Source: Laspinema olomoucense D3b (GTDB lineage Bacteria > Cyanobacteriota > Cyanobacteriia > Cyanobacteriales > Laspinemataceae). Taken from it: 64,000 bases of DNA. How positions within the stretch are numbered: position 1 is the first letter of the stretch; every line of letters begins with the position of its first letter. A model generated the notes under the pieces. The model was given only the letters and a program-made list of their open reading frames with translations. It ran no database searches and had not been told where the DNA came from. Positions 17,468-26,379 of this stretch are shown piece by piece. The DNA lies in contig NZ_JAMXFA010000016.1 of assembly GCF_025370785.1 (NCBI RefSeq), positions 91,033-155,032 of the forward strand, in the 5' to 3' direction. The position numbers were made by a program, and so were the translations under genes.

Positions 17468-19263
17468 TTGGACTCACAGTCCTCCCATGTAATTTGACAG
17501 AGACAGCAGATTTTTTCCAAGATATATTGATGAGTTCCCTTTTCATTGTCTCGCAGAACCTCATCCACTAAACTATCTGTGTATTGTAAAAGATTATCAG
17601 CACAAAGATATAATTCTAGCCACGTTGATAATTGTCGGCGTTTGATTGGCTGTATTTCCATAAATTTAATCAGAGTTTGGGGGATTAACTCTGAGGTTGG
17701 GTCTTGAGTATAAGGAATTTGCCAATCATTTGTAAATCCGTCTTCATCAAGTAAAAATAAAAGTAAACTATGATTTTCATCCGCCGTTCCCATTTGGCTG
17801 GCTAAATCAGCTAGAGGTTGCCAAAACTCTTGCAAAAATGTCTCCAGATAAGATTCTTCTACCTCATGAGTATTTTCTAAAATTAAAATTACTGTTTGAG
17901 ATTGCCAAAGCTCACAAATCTTTTTGTGAATTGCTGTCAGGGAGCTGGTTTTATTGATTTCTACTTTGCGACTAATCTCTTGAAAAATACTCTCTAAAGA
18001 GCTATTCTGAGTTCGGCGAGAAAACTTGATTTTTTTCACAAAGTTTGAGGTATTGCCATTGGGGACATTGCGAATGAGCCGATTGAGCAACCAACGAGGT
18101 CCACTCTCCAAAGGACCATGAATTAAACAAGCGCCTATTTGATGATTTTCTACAAATTCTTTAAACAAATTTACCTGTTTATCATAATTTAAATGCAGCA
18201 ATGCGTTTAACAACTTATTTTCAATATTTTCACAAGGTCTAGGCTGAATTAAATCCAGAATAAAATCAAGTTTATGAGATTGTTCATCAAGCTTGTTGAT
18301 GAGAACATATTGCAGTTGCTGTAAATTTCGGTTAATACTTTTTTCAACTATCCCGAACTGAAGGCAAAGTTCATCAAACCCCGTCTGCATTTGGGTGGAA
18401 ATAGCTATAAATAGTCTCTCTATCTGTTGTTCTGTCCCGGTTAGCTGCTGTTCTAAATAACTTAATTTTTCTAATAAATTTAGGGTGACTATACCTTGTT
18501 GACCCAATTGTTGCCTAATTCCAGTTATCAGTTGAATCATTAACCCCGCAAAGGCTTTACCGTCTTCCTTAAAGTCCTGCTTTAATGCTTCTCGCAAGAC
18601 TCTCGGAAATTCTTTTTGGAGTAATTCCGAAACATCTTGGCGTACATGAGTCGCCAATTCTACCCCTTTGCCTGGGTCTACGGTCATTAAATCTAATTTT
18701 AAAAAAATAGTGCGCCACTCTTCAAATGTCAAAATTTCAGATTGGGTCAATCTGGCTTCTGAGGGGGTAATAATCAAGGGGATTTCTCTCTCGGTTAACT
18801 CGTGATAGGTAGACTGAAAAAATTCCGAACGCGCCAATATTACCCAGTTTTCTGTGGCTTTTGCGGCTATGTTTTTGAGATGGTTGCGAGTGGATCTATC
18901 ATATTTTCTATTCTGGGAAGCGAGGAAAATAATTTGCGCGATCGCCTTCCCGGACACTCGAATTAAATCCTCATTCTCTAACCGAACATAATCAGCACGA
19001 CCTGTAGGAAAATTATCAATAGCATTGGCGGTATTTCCCATCGTCACACCGCTAATCATTTCGGCCACTTTTGTCAAGAACTCTTGACCTTTGTCTGTGG
19101 ATAAAAAAGCGACCGGGAGGGTCAACTCCGGTAAGATGGAAGCCCCAACACAAATTGTCCCAAAAATCGCTATTCGACGAAGCGATCGCCCAATGGTCAT
19201 AAGCAATTGACTAGGAAGCCCCCCTATTATAGCCAAAGAGGCGATCGCCATTTCCGCTAACAT
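17452..19263 (-). CDS. Degenerate STAND NTPase-like (iSTAND) protein with coiled coil
   Basis: 603 residues. Residues 1-60 include a hydrophobic stretch (IAIFGTICVGASILPELTL); about 60-250 a helical region; 255-340 a likely coiled coil (LEKLSYLEQQLTGTEQQIERL); about 345-600 an NTPase-like domain. Its P-loop position reads HGPLESGPRWLLNRL (382-396), which keeps the glycines and WLLNRL but not a GKS/T, so nucleotide hydrolysis looks lost; VILILENTHEVEE resembles a decayed Walker B. This matches the inactive STAND class reported in MoxR-vWA conflict systems. First gene of the coupled operon. Confidence 0.7.
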   Translation of the reverse strand: MLAEMAIASLAIIGGLPSQLLMTIGRSLRRIAIFGTICVGASILPELTLPVAFLSTDKGQEFLTKVAEMISGVTMGNTANAIDNFPTGRADYVRLENEDLIRVSGKAIAQIIFLASQNRKYDRSTRNHLKNIAAKATENWVILARSEFFQSTYHELTEREIPLIITPSEARLTQSEILTFEEWRTIFLKLDLMTVDPGKGVELATHVRQDVSELLQKEFPRVLREALKQDFKEDGKAFAGLMIQLITGIRQQLGQQGIVTLNLLEKLSYLEQQLTGTEQQIERLFIAISTQMQTGFDELCLQFGIVEKSINRNLQQLQYVLINKLDEQSHKLDFILDLIQPRPCENIENKLLNALLHLNYDKQVNLFKEFVENHQIGACLIHGPLESGPRWLLNRLIRNVPNGNTSNFVKKIKFSRRTQNSSLESIFQEISRKVEINKTSSLTAIHKKICELWQSQTVILILENTHEVEESYLETFLQEFWQPLADLASQMGTADENHSLLLFLLDEDGFTNDWQIPYTQDPTSELIPQTLIKFMEIQPIKRRQLSTWLELYLCADNLLQYTDSLVDEVLRDNEKGTHQYILEKICCLCQITWEDCESKWLKY

Positions 19264-19476
19264 TCCCTTCCATTAGTCTTGCCAGACCGCAGGGGAGACG
19301 GATCCACCTATCCGGAATTGAGCAAACCCTCCCAGTTTCTTGTTCATCTCGCAAGTTTAGCCTACCCACTCAAAGATTTACCTCCATATATATAGGACTC
19401 TTGGTTTCTGTCCAAGGGAGCCTGTAGGAAAATATGGATCCCTTGTTGTTGGGACTTACGCATCTATAAATGTAGA

Positions 19477-19494
19477 GGCGATTCGCGAATCGCC
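19477..19494. repeat. 18-bp perfect palindrome, copy 1
   Basis: GGCGATTCGCGAATCGCC, a perfect palindrome. Copies at 19509-19526 and 19675-19692 share flanks (CCCTACAGAGATAATGG and onward), so the repeat unit is longer than the palindrome. A dispersed cyanobacterial intergenic repeat is likely. The rest of 19264-20002 contains no gene that I can support. Confidence 0.75.
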
Positions 19495-19508
19495 TGTAAA
19501 TATGGACT

Positions 19509-19526
19509 GGCGATTCGCGAATCGCC
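19509..19526. repeat. 18-bp perfect palindrome, copy 2
   Basis: Same palindrome as at 19477, followed by a ~30-bp flank (CCTACAGAGATAATGGATCC and a few more bases) that recurs at copy 3. Confidence 0.75.
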
Positions 19527-19596
19527 CCTACAGAGATAATGGATCCTCTATTTGACGGGTTGGAGTCTCATCCGGTTGTCAAAGACTTAACTCTTC

Positions 19597-19645
19597 AGCC
19601 TGCGTAGGCAGGCTTCGTCCGTATAGCCCCAGGCTTTAGCCTGCG
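19597..19645. repeat. Double-hairpin intergenic repeat (AGCCTGC...GCAGGCT, AGGCT...AGCCT)
   Basis: AGCCTGC-GTAG-GCAGGCT is followed by AGGCT-TT-AGCCT. The core text (gcctgcgtaggcaggcttcgt, then ccaggctttagcctg) is a recurrent cyanobacterial MITE-like repeat; a GCCTGC...GCGGGC relative lies near 49030. Confidence 0.6.
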
Positions 19646-19674
19646 GGATTTTTATAGACCGGCCCCTACTTACA

Positions 19675-19692
19675 GGCGATTCGCGAATCGCC
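19675..19692. repeat. 18-bp perfect palindrome, copy 3
   Basis: Same palindrome and downstream flank as copy 2. Confidence 0.75.
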
Positions 19693-20002
19693 CCTACAGA
19701 GATAATGGATCCTCTATTAGGGGAATTGGAGCCTCTTAAGCCCGACTTTGAAGCCCGATCGCCTCCCATAACCGCATTCACCCGCATCAAGCGTGTTGAC
19801 ACCACATCTAGTATTAGTCCCGCATCTCATCTCTACTAATAGTGTAAAATGGGGTAAAGATGGCCCTCAAGGAGGCTGGATTTTCAAGGTCAATTGTAAC
19901 GAAATATTACAATAGTGCCGTTAAAGCGGTTTAACATCTTGACAGTCTGAAAAGGAATCGCTAACATGGTTCACATACCCGGGTAAATCAATTCAGCGTC
20001 CT

Positions 20003-20353
20003 ATGCAAGATAAGCAAAAGGTTACATTGTATCTGCCACCAGAACTGCATCGAAAGCTCAAAATTAGAGCCGCAGTAGACTCCGAGCCAATGTCAACCAT
20101 TGCCGAACGAGCCATAGATTTTTACCTGACTCACCCCGGCGTGGTAGACGAACTAGAGTCATTCCACGGGCGCACCCATAGGGTCTATAACTGTCCCGAC
20201 TGCACCAGCTCAATCGTGATGCGCGATGGAGAAATGGTATCCCTCAAAAACCAGCCGAGCGTATTGGCTGACGAAGGGTTGACGGTTGAGAAAGTGCCAG
20301 CGGTCACCGCGAACACCGATCAACAAGGTGAGGAACAATTAGTTCCCTGCTAA
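20003..20353 (+). CDS. RHH-type regulator with a CxxC segment, upstream of ycf46
   Basis: 116 residues. The N terminus QKVTLYLPPELHRKLKIRAA is a ribbon-helix-helix (Arc/CopG-like) DNA-binding pattern; YNCPDC (about residues 64-69) is a possible half zinc site. The C-terminal 40 residues are low in order. It lies 106 bp before ycf46 on the same strand, so it may regulate that operon. The arrangement RHH-ycf46-ycf35 recalls the stress-responsive slr0373-slr0374 cluster of Synechocystis, though I do not claim orthology of this first gene. Confidence 0.75.
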   Translation: MQDKQKVTLYLPPELHRKLKIRAAVDSEPMSTIAERAIDFYLTHPGVVDELESFHGRTHRVYNCPDCTSSIVMRDGEMVSLKNQPSVLADEGLTVEKVPAVTANTDQQGEEQLVPC

Positions 20354-20459
20354 ACCCAAGAACTTCCATCGGGAAGTAAATTTAGTGCTCCGCATCTAAA
20401 CCCAGGGGCAATAAAGATCTAGCAATATTGTTGGCACCGTTTGTAGAAGGTCGATGGTC

Positions 20460-21968
20460 ATGAAAGAAGAGCTCAATATTTTAGTCCAAGCTCAATATCC
20501 TTTAATCTACCTCGTGACCTCCGAGGAAGAACGGGCCGAGCAAGCGATCGCAACGATTGCTCAGATCAAGCCCCAGCGTAAAGTCTTTATCTGGACTGTG
20601 ACGCACGGGATCGTGGAGTATGGTCAACCCCGCAACGTTACCCAACACAACACTGTGTCGCCCGAAGCGGCCATTGAGTGGGTGGTACGGCAGCGCGAGC
20701 CTGGTTTGTTTATCTTCAAAGATTTGCATCCGTTTATCGATTCTCCAGCGACCACCCGGTGGTTGAGAGATGCGATCGCCAGCTTTAAAGGCACGCAAAA
20801 AGCCATCATCCTAATGTCACCGCTCCAGCAAGTTCCCATCGAGCTTGAGAAAGAAGTCGTTGTCATTGACTTTGCTCTGCCGGATTTGGCAGAACTCAAT
20901 CAGGTGCTATCCCAGCAACTAGAGACAAGCCGGACTCGCAAAATCACGACCGAAACGCGGGAAAAACTATTAAAAGCCGCCCTAGGTCTGACGCGAGATG
21001 AAGCCGAAAAAGTCTATCGTAAAGCCCAAGTCACCAGCGGAAAACTGACAGAAGCTGAAGTGGATATCGTCCTATCCGAGAAAAAACAACTCATTCGACG
21101 TAATGGGATTCTCGATTATATAGAAGAGGACGAAACCCTAGATTCCGTCGGCGGTCTGGAAGAACTGAAACGCTGGCTCAGACAACGGTCCAATGCCTTT
21201 ACGGAAAGGGCACGAGAATATGGTTTACCTCAACCCAAAGGAATGTTAATTCTCGGGGTTCCCGGTTGCGGCAAGTCAATGATTGCCAAAACAACCGCCC
21301 GCCTATGGGGTTTACCCTTACTCCGATTGGACATGGGTCGTGTGTATGACGGTTCAATGGTGGGGCGATCGGAAGCCAACCTTCGCAACGCCTTGAAAAC
21401 AGCCGAATCCATTTCCCCAGTGCTACTATTTATCGATGAATTAGATAAAGCATTTGGTGGAAGCGGTGGGTCATCGGACTCAGACGGAGGCACATCCAGT
21501 CGCATCTTTGGTTCCTTCCTAACCTGGATGCAAGAAAAAACCTCCCCCGTGTTCGTGATGGCGACAGCCAACCGTGTAGAACGCCTACCTGGAGAGTTCC
21601 TCAGAAAGGGACGATTTGACGAAATCTTCTTCGTTGACCTTCCCAACAACGAAGAACGGCAAGATATTTTTAAGATTCACTTGAGCAAACGGCGTCGAGA
21701 GATCGATCGCTTCGATATCGAGCAATTGGCGAAAGTCTCGGATGGATTTTCCGGGGCAGAAATCGAACAAGCTGTGATTGCAGCCATGTACGAGGCGTTT
21801 GCTCAAGACAGAGAATTTACGCAGCTAGACATCATCGCTTCGATTAAGTCTACGCTACCGCTGTCGAAGACGATGACCGAACAGGTCACGGCCCTGAGAG
21901 ATTGGGCCAGACAGCGAGCTAGACCAGCTGCTTCTTCCGTCGCTGAATACCAGCGCATGGAGTTCTAA
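20460..21968 (+). CDS. ycf46: Ycf46-type AAA+ ATPase
   Basis: 502 residues. N-terminal regulatory domain (QYPLIYLVTSEEERAEQAI) then AAA+ module: Walker A GVPGCGKSM, Walker B LLFIDELDKAF, sensor ATANRVERLPGEFLRKGRFDE with arginine finger, and the second-region GFSGAEIEQAV of classic FtsH/Cdc48-like ATPases. Ycf46 is shared with red algal plastids; the Synechocystis homologue is slr0374, implicated in CO2 utilisation and stress response. Start chosen at the second ATG (20460), 9 bp after GAAGG; the first ATG at 20454 is only 3 bp from it. Confidence 0.9.
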   Translation: MKEELNILVQAQYPLIYLVTSEEERAEQAIATIAQIKPQRKVFIWTVTHGIVEYGQPRNVTQHNTVSPEAAIEWVVRQREPGLFIFKDLHPFIDSPATTRWLRDAIASFKGTQKAIILMSPLQQVPIELEKEVVVIDFALPDLAELNQVLSQQLETSRTRKITTETREKLLKAALGLTRDEAEKVYRKAQVTSGKLTEAEVDIVLSEKKQLIRRNGILDYIEEDETLDSVGGLEELKRWLRQRSNAFTERAREYGLPQPKGMLILGVPGCGKSMIAKTTARLWGLPLLRLDMGRVYDGSMVGRSEANLRNALKTAESISPVLLFIDELDKAFGGSGGSSDSDGGTSSRIFGSFLTWMQEKTSPVFVMATANRVERLPGEFLRKGRFDEIFFVDLPNNEERQDIFKIHLSKRRREIDRFDIEQLAKVSDGFSGAEIEQAVIAAMYEAFAQDREFTQLDIIASIKSTLPLSKTMTEQVTALRDWARQRARPAASSVAEYQRMEF

Positions 21969-22104
21969 AGGCTTTCTCCTGGAGTTTCCAGGAGCAAAGG
22001 CTAACCCACATATATCGGGTTAGCAGTGTCCGAAAACCGCGATCGCGGTTCCCTTCAAACCCAAATGTTGTCGTTTCTTTAACTATCTTACTGGAGGAAA
22101 TCCA

Positions 22105-22455
22105 ATGTCTCACTTTAGCACTCTCCGTACAAAAATCACCGATGCCGAAATCCTCAAGACTTCTCTGCGCGACTTAGGCATCAGCGTTAAATCCGATGCG
22201 GACGTTCGTGGTTACAATGGCCAGCGTGTTCGTTCCGACTTGGTTGCAGTGCTCGAAGGCGAATATGATCTGGGCTGGTCTCGCAACAGCGACGGCACCT
22301 ACGACTTGATCGCTGACCTGTGGGGTGTTGCTAAGAAGCACAACCAGACCGAACTGATCAACGCCATTAACCAGAAGTACGCGGTTAATAAGACTCTCAA
22401 TGAAGTTCGCCGTCCCGGTCTGCAAAACGCTAACGTTAAGCTCGTTGTTCAGTAA
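22105..22455 (+). CDS. ycf35: Ycf35 (DUF1257) protein
   Basis: 116 residues: MSHFSTLRTKITDAEILKTS, a textbook start of DUF1257/Ycf35, which is found in cyanobacteria and red algal plastids. RBS GGAGGA lies before the ATG. Follows ycf46 by 136 bp and ends at a strong terminator. GC-rich strongly biased codon use suggests high expression. Function unresolved. Confidence 0.92.
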   Translation: MSHFSTLRTKITDAEILKTSLRDLGISVKSDADVRGYNGQRVRSDLVAVLEGEYDLGWSRNSDGTYDLIADLWGVAKKHNQTELINAINQKYAVNKTLNEVRRPGLQNANVKLVVQ

Positions 22456-22479
22456 ACATAGAGCGCGTTCCCTTGAATT

Positions 22480-22513
22480 ACGGGTTAACCTACCATAGGT
22501 TAGCCCGTTTTTT
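22480..22513 (+). terminator. Rho-independent terminator of ycf35
   Basis: ACGGGTTAACCT pairs with AGGTTAGCCCGT (one G-U) around a 5-base loop and runs into six T. This is the clearest intrinsic terminator in the window. Confidence 0.9.
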
Positions 22514-22556
22514 CTGTTGAGATAGAATTGCGGTCAGGAATATCGGGGGAGTGTAG

Positions 22557-23336
22557 ATGCAAATTATACAACGAACCTCAACTCAGTTAAAACTAAAAAT
22601 CCTCCCCTTGTTGATTTGGATGATTGGGGGGATAATCATGAGTATCGGGGTGCGTCAGAGTCAACAGATAGGGAGATACCGTGTGATCTGCGATCGCCTC
22701 CCAGATTCTGGTCACTGTGAAATCAGCCAGTCCAGTTTCTGGCAAACCTACCGCCAAACCTTTCCTCTAAAAGACTTACAAGGGGCTGAGGTTGTCTTGC
22801 ATAACAGTAGGAACCCGAATACCGCTTACAAAGTCGTTCTCCTGCTCCCAGGAAAACTCATTCCCCTTCATGATTTTTTGAGTTCCGATCGCCCCGCTCA
22901 TCAGAAACAAGCCGATCTCATCAACCAATTTGTGCAAGATTCAACCCAGTCCAAGTTGGCGATCTCTCGAAATATGTTGGGGTTGATGATTACACCCTTT
23001 CTCTTGGTATGTGGCACAGGTCTGTTAACCATTGCCTGCTTCGGCCAAATCATTATCCTCAAATTGGATAAACCCTCCAATCAATTTATTCTTACTTGGC
23101 GAGGAATTTTGGGGACCAAACGGATTGAACATCCCCTGCGGAATATTGCCCGGAGTTATGTGGAACCGAGTATTAGTCGCCGTATTGGTCGCCAAACGTA
23201 TGTTATCAAAGTGATGCTTACCTCTGGAGAAACCTTTGCTGTAACGCCCTATAAAAGTTCCGGATATGAGGAAAAACTCCGGACCACTCAAGAAATTCAC
23301 AGCTTTTTGGGGATAGAACCAACAGAAACAACCTAG
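22557..23336 (+). CDS. Uncharacterised membrane protein
   Basis: 259 residues. One membrane helix near the N terminus (LPLLIWMIGGIIMSIGV), a polar domain with two cysteines (residues 44 and 52), and a second hydrophobic region at about 140-170 (MITPFLLVCGTGLLTIACF) followed by a cytoplasmic domain resembling bacterial PH-like folds (FILTWRGILGTKRIEHPLRN, VTPYKSSGYEEKL). I do not recognise the family by name. Similar proteins occur in other filamentous cyanobacteria. Confidence 0.75.
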   Translation: MQIIQRTSTQLKLKILPLLIWMIGGIIMSIGVRQSQQIGRYRVICDRLPDSGHCEISQSSFWQTYRQTFPLKDLQGAEVVLHNSRNPNTAYKVVLLLPGKLIPLHDFLSSDRPAHQKQADLINQFVQDSTQSKLAISRNMLGLMITPFLLVCGTGLLTIACFGQIIILKLDKPSNQFILTWRGILGTKRIEHPLRNIARSYVEPSISRRIGRQTYVIKVMLTSGETFAVTPYKSSGYEEKLRTTQEIHSFLGIEPTETT

Positions 23337-23378
23337 CCGAGATCTTTGGTTCCTTAACCTGGAGAACTCTTCGGTCTC

Positions 23379-23618
23379 ATGGTGAGGGGAAATCAAAAAC
23401 GTCAACAACAGTTAGAAGAGTATCAGGAGAGAATTTCCCGTCAGCCGGAGGATATTGAGGTCCCCTACAGCATCGCCAGCATTCTAGCCTTGCCAGGAAA
23501 ACAACCAGAGGCTAAAGCACACTTAAAAAAATTTTATTCCTAGTTCGCTGTTGAGGGAAAAGTTGACTGGGCACAGTTGCTAGACCCGGTGTTCGACCAG
23601 CGAAACCACTCCATCTAA
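23379..23618 (+). pseudogene. Short TPR-like ORF split by an in-frame TAG
   Basis: ATG at 23379 gives 54 residues (RISRQPEDIEVPYSIASILA, EAKAHLKKFYS) resembling a TPR helix pair, ending at TAG 23541-23543. The same frame then reads FAVEGKVDWAQLLDPVFDQR and stops at 23616. Either a tiny gene with chance downstream frame, or a remnant of a TPR protein with a nonsense change. No RBS of note. Confidence 0.4.
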
Positions 23619-23777
23619 AGCCGATCGCCTCAATCCATCCCGATTGGCCCTCGACTCATTTAGGACCCCTGGGAATCACCCCTCGAAAACACAAGGGTGT
23701 GATTAATTCCAACAATATTCAGAAATCAGTCCGGGGGTTAGAATAAGCCAGAGTCAAATCCTATTGATACTGTTTAT

Positions 23778-24638
23778 ATGCAAACTTTCTCCGTTGAGCT
23801 AGAGCGAAAAATCCGAGACTTAATCTACCAATGCGGGACCCGGGCTGAAGACTTGGCGAAACAACCCTACTCGGTATCGGAAAAAGGGCCAGAAGATTAT
23901 GTCACCAGCATAGATCGGGAACTCGATCGCCTGTTAACCGCCGGATTTTCTGAGTTATTTCCCCAAGATGGAATTATTACGGAGGAAAACGAGCGATCGC
24001 GACTGGCATTTAATGGCGATCGCGAACAACTCTGGTGCATTGACCCCCTTGATGGCACCGAAGGATTTATTCAAGGGAAGCCCCATTACTCCGTGATGAT
24101 TGGCTTACTCTCAAATTTTCAACCGATCGCCGGTTGGATATACGCCCCCGCTTTACAGCAGATGTATTATGGCGGGACAGACTGGGGACTGTTTCAATCC
24201 GTCGGGGGTTCAGCCGTGGAACCCTTATCCCCCGTGGAACCACCGCCACCGAACTCCGCCTCTTGTCCGATTATGCTGGGCGATCGGGACCAACGAAATT
24301 TCGGGGAAGCGATCGCCCAATTAGTCCCAGGCGTCTGTTATTCTTCCCTCGGCAGTTTTGGTCTGAAAGTGATGGAAGTCATTTATGGACGAGCCGGACT
24401 CTATCTCTATCTGAATGGCCGAGTCAAACTGTGGGATACAGCCGGTCCCGTGGCCCTCGCCAAAGCAGCAGGGTTAGTCTGTTGTGATTTAGAGGGAAAA
24501 CCCCTAAGTTTTGAACCCTCCGCACTTTCCTCGGATACCTTGATTCATAAACAACCGATTTTAATTGGGTGGCCGAGTTATGTAGAAGCCTTGCGATCGC
24601 CCATTTGCGCAGCCGTATTAGCCACTCAAACCCCATAA
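23778..24638 (+). CDS. Inositol monophosphatase-family phosphatase (CysQ-like)
   Basis: 286 residues. Metal-binding motifs of the Li+-sensitive phosphatase family: EENERS (glutamate), CIDPLDGTEGF (DPLDGT) and LWDTAGPVALA (WDxAGP). Substrate may be 3'-phosphoadenosine 5'-phosphate (CysQ/HAL2 branch) or an inositol or sugar phosphate; the TEGF after the DG pair and length favour the CysQ/HAL2 branch. Cytoplasmic, Mg2+-dependent. Confidence 0.85.
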   Translation: MQTFSVELERKIRDLIYQCGTRAEDLAKQPYSVSEKGPEDYVTSIDRELDRLLTAGFSELFPQDGIITEENERSRLAFNGDREQLWCIDPLDGTEGFIQGKPHYSVMIGLLSNFQPIAGWIYAPALQQMYYGGTDWGLFQSVGGSAVEPLSPVEPPPPNSASCPIMLGDRDQRNFGEAIAQLVPGVCYSSLGSFGLKVMEVIYGRAGLYLYLNGRVKLWDTAGPVALAKAAGLVCCDLEGKPLSFEPSALSSDTLIHKQPILIGWPSYVEALRSPICAAVLATQTP

Positions 24639-24664
24639 ACGATTGCCCGATGAAGGTGGCGCCG

Positions 24665-25852
24665 TCATCCTTCCGATGACTGCAACTGAAGCTGTAACGG
24701 TTTATCTGCTTGAATTTCCAGACCCAGAAAATCTTGATTCCCGGGGGCTTTTTGACCCTCCGAGGGCCAGAAGACCCAGCGACTGCCTCGGGGTAAATGA
24801 TTCAGACTGCCGCTATTTTGGGTCAGCCAAATCAAGGGTAAAAACGGAGGTTCTCCCACCGTTGCATCTTCTTCTCCAGCTTGAGTAGCGGCTAAGGCTT
24901 CTAAAACTCGGTTATTGCCATGCACCAACCCTGTTCCGGCAGTCCAGAGTCGGACATTGAGTTGACAGCGTTCGGCATAGCAGTATAAAGAAGCTGCTGC
25001 GATTACCGCTGCTTCAAAATCTTCTAAATTCCAAGAACTGCCACTATCGAGAGCAATAATTACTTCTTGTCCCCCGGTGGAAACTTCTAATTCCCGGACC
25101 CGCAGTTCTCCGAAGCGCGCGCTGCTGCGCCAATGGATTAAGCGAGTGGGGTCGCCATATCGGTAGGGTCGCACAGTGCGGGTAATGCCTTCGGTGGCCA
25201 TTTCCGCACGCCGATCGCTATGAACTAAAAGGCTATCTTCTTGACCCATGCGATCGACCAGAGGACAGCGAGTCAGGGGTAAAACTTGGGGATAGACCCA
25301 TGCGGTAGCCGGGACTTGGCGCGATCGCCTACACCAAAATAACCCCAGGGGAGTGGCGGATCTTAACTGGACCTCATGCCAGCGATAAATACCCCGTCGT
25401 TGGGTGGGGTAGTAGTACACCCAATGATGAATGCCATGAGGGGGGATTTCTTCGATCGCATATTCAACAGGTTTTCCCAACACGAAAGGAATCATATCCT
25501 CCACTTGCACCAAGGTTTTTGGCTTTGCCGTCTGATTGGCGATCGCCAGGTCGAGGGTGAGGTCTTCCCCCGCGCTGACGGGTTCAATCCGGGCCCGATC
25601 AACTTGTAAATCCTGGAGCGATCGCACCGGCAACACTGCGGCAGTTCCCAACAAAGCAAAACTCACACCACTGATGACATAGAGCCATCCTGCCATCGTA
25701 TTCGTTGCAGCGGCAAAGAAAAATATAGCAAGGGTTAAGAGTAACCAACCGGCATAGGCCGGGTTTACCCAGTGAGTTTCCAGCCAGTTGGCGATGCGAT
25801 GGGTAATTCGCGTTTTTTTGGAGCGAGTTGCAATGGGTTCTGCTGCCGTCAT
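24665..25852 (-). CDS. DUF58 domain protein (vWA-like, membrane anchored)
   Basis: 395 residues. Two membrane helices at about 30-75 (PAYAGWLLLTLAIFFFAAAT, GWLYVISGVSFALLGTAAV), an extracytoplasmic beta-rich segment, then the DUF58 core with TRLIHWRSSARFGELRVREL. The vWA-like strand IIALDSGSSW is the site corresponding to the metal-ion motif. DUF58 proteins usually pair with a MoxR ATPase; none is adjacent, so the partner would be elsewhere (the MoxR at 16484 is already paired with its own vWA). Confidence 0.88.
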   Translation of the reverse strand: MTAAEPIATRSKKTRITHRIANWLETHWVNPAYAGWLLLTLAIFFFAAATNTMAGWLYVISGVSFALLGTAAVLPVRSLQDLQVDRARIEPVSAGEDLTLDLAIANQTAKPKTLVQVEDMIPFVLGKPVEYAIEEIPPHGIHHWVYYYPTQRRGIYRWHEVQLRSATPLGLFWCRRSRQVPATAWVYPQVLPLTRCPLVDRMGQEDSLLVHSDRRAEMATEGITRTVRPYRYGDPTRLIHWRSSARFGELRVRELEVSTGGQEVIIALDSGSSWNLEDFEAAVIAAASLYCYAERCQLNVRLWTAGTGLVHGNNRVLEALAATQAGEEDATVGEPPFLPLIWLTQNSGSLNHLPRGSRWVFWPSEGQKAPGNQDFLGLEIQADKPLQLQLQSSEG

Positions 25853-25967
25853 AATCGATCCCTTAGCCCTTCCACTCGTGGGGGTTTGATTTTTCTATGG
25901 TAATCGGAATTTTAGGCGATCGCTACTGCCCTTGAGGCTTCCGGGATAATTTCCAAATAAAGAAAAA

Positions 25968-25992
25968 CTGGGCTAGAGTATCTCTAACCCAG
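25968..25992. terminator. Hairpin in the DUF58-btpA intergenic region
   Basis: CTGGG-C-TAGAG, TAT loop, CTCTA-A-CCCAG: two 5-bp stems with one internal mismatch. On the minus strand it is followed by TTTTTCTTT, so it could end a minus-strand transcript entering from about 26.1 kb; no minus-strand gene is visible there. Confidence 0.4.
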
Positions 25993-26379
25993 ACCGAGGG
26001 TGAACAATGAACACGGTGAATGATTCCAGGGAGTTCCCCCATTGAGGCGCTGGGGTTCTGATTCCCTTGGAACTTCTAATTCTGGTAGCAGCGACTGCCT
26101 TGGGGATGTCGTTTTCGCTTTCGAGTTCTATCTTACCTCAGTGATTGCACGGATGTCAATCCTTAAATTTTTCAGAACCGGGAGAGACTCTTCCGGACAT
26201 TTATTGTAAAACATCCCAAAAAAACCCCTGTCTGAAAAGGGGTATCAATATTTTATCCCGGGGAAGGGCGATCGCCACTTTTATCCGTATTTGTCCGGAT
26301 ACTAGGGCCGATGGTACAAAACTTAACCTGGACCCTTGCAGTCCTGACATCTGGTCGATGTAGCGTTCCCCAGTTATGA

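Noticed and set aside
19440..19720. CRISPR array
   Set aside because: Only three palindromic units, unequal spacing and no constant repeat-spacer length; no cas genes in the window.
19587..19805. Minus-strand 72-codon frame in the palindrome cluster
   Set aside because: Built from the repeats themselves.
20502..21806. Minus-strand frames over ycf46
   Set aside because: Antisense shadows of a strongly conserved AAA+ gene.
26145..26363. 72-codon frame before the structured RNA
   Set aside because: No RBS, unusual composition and no recognisable family.
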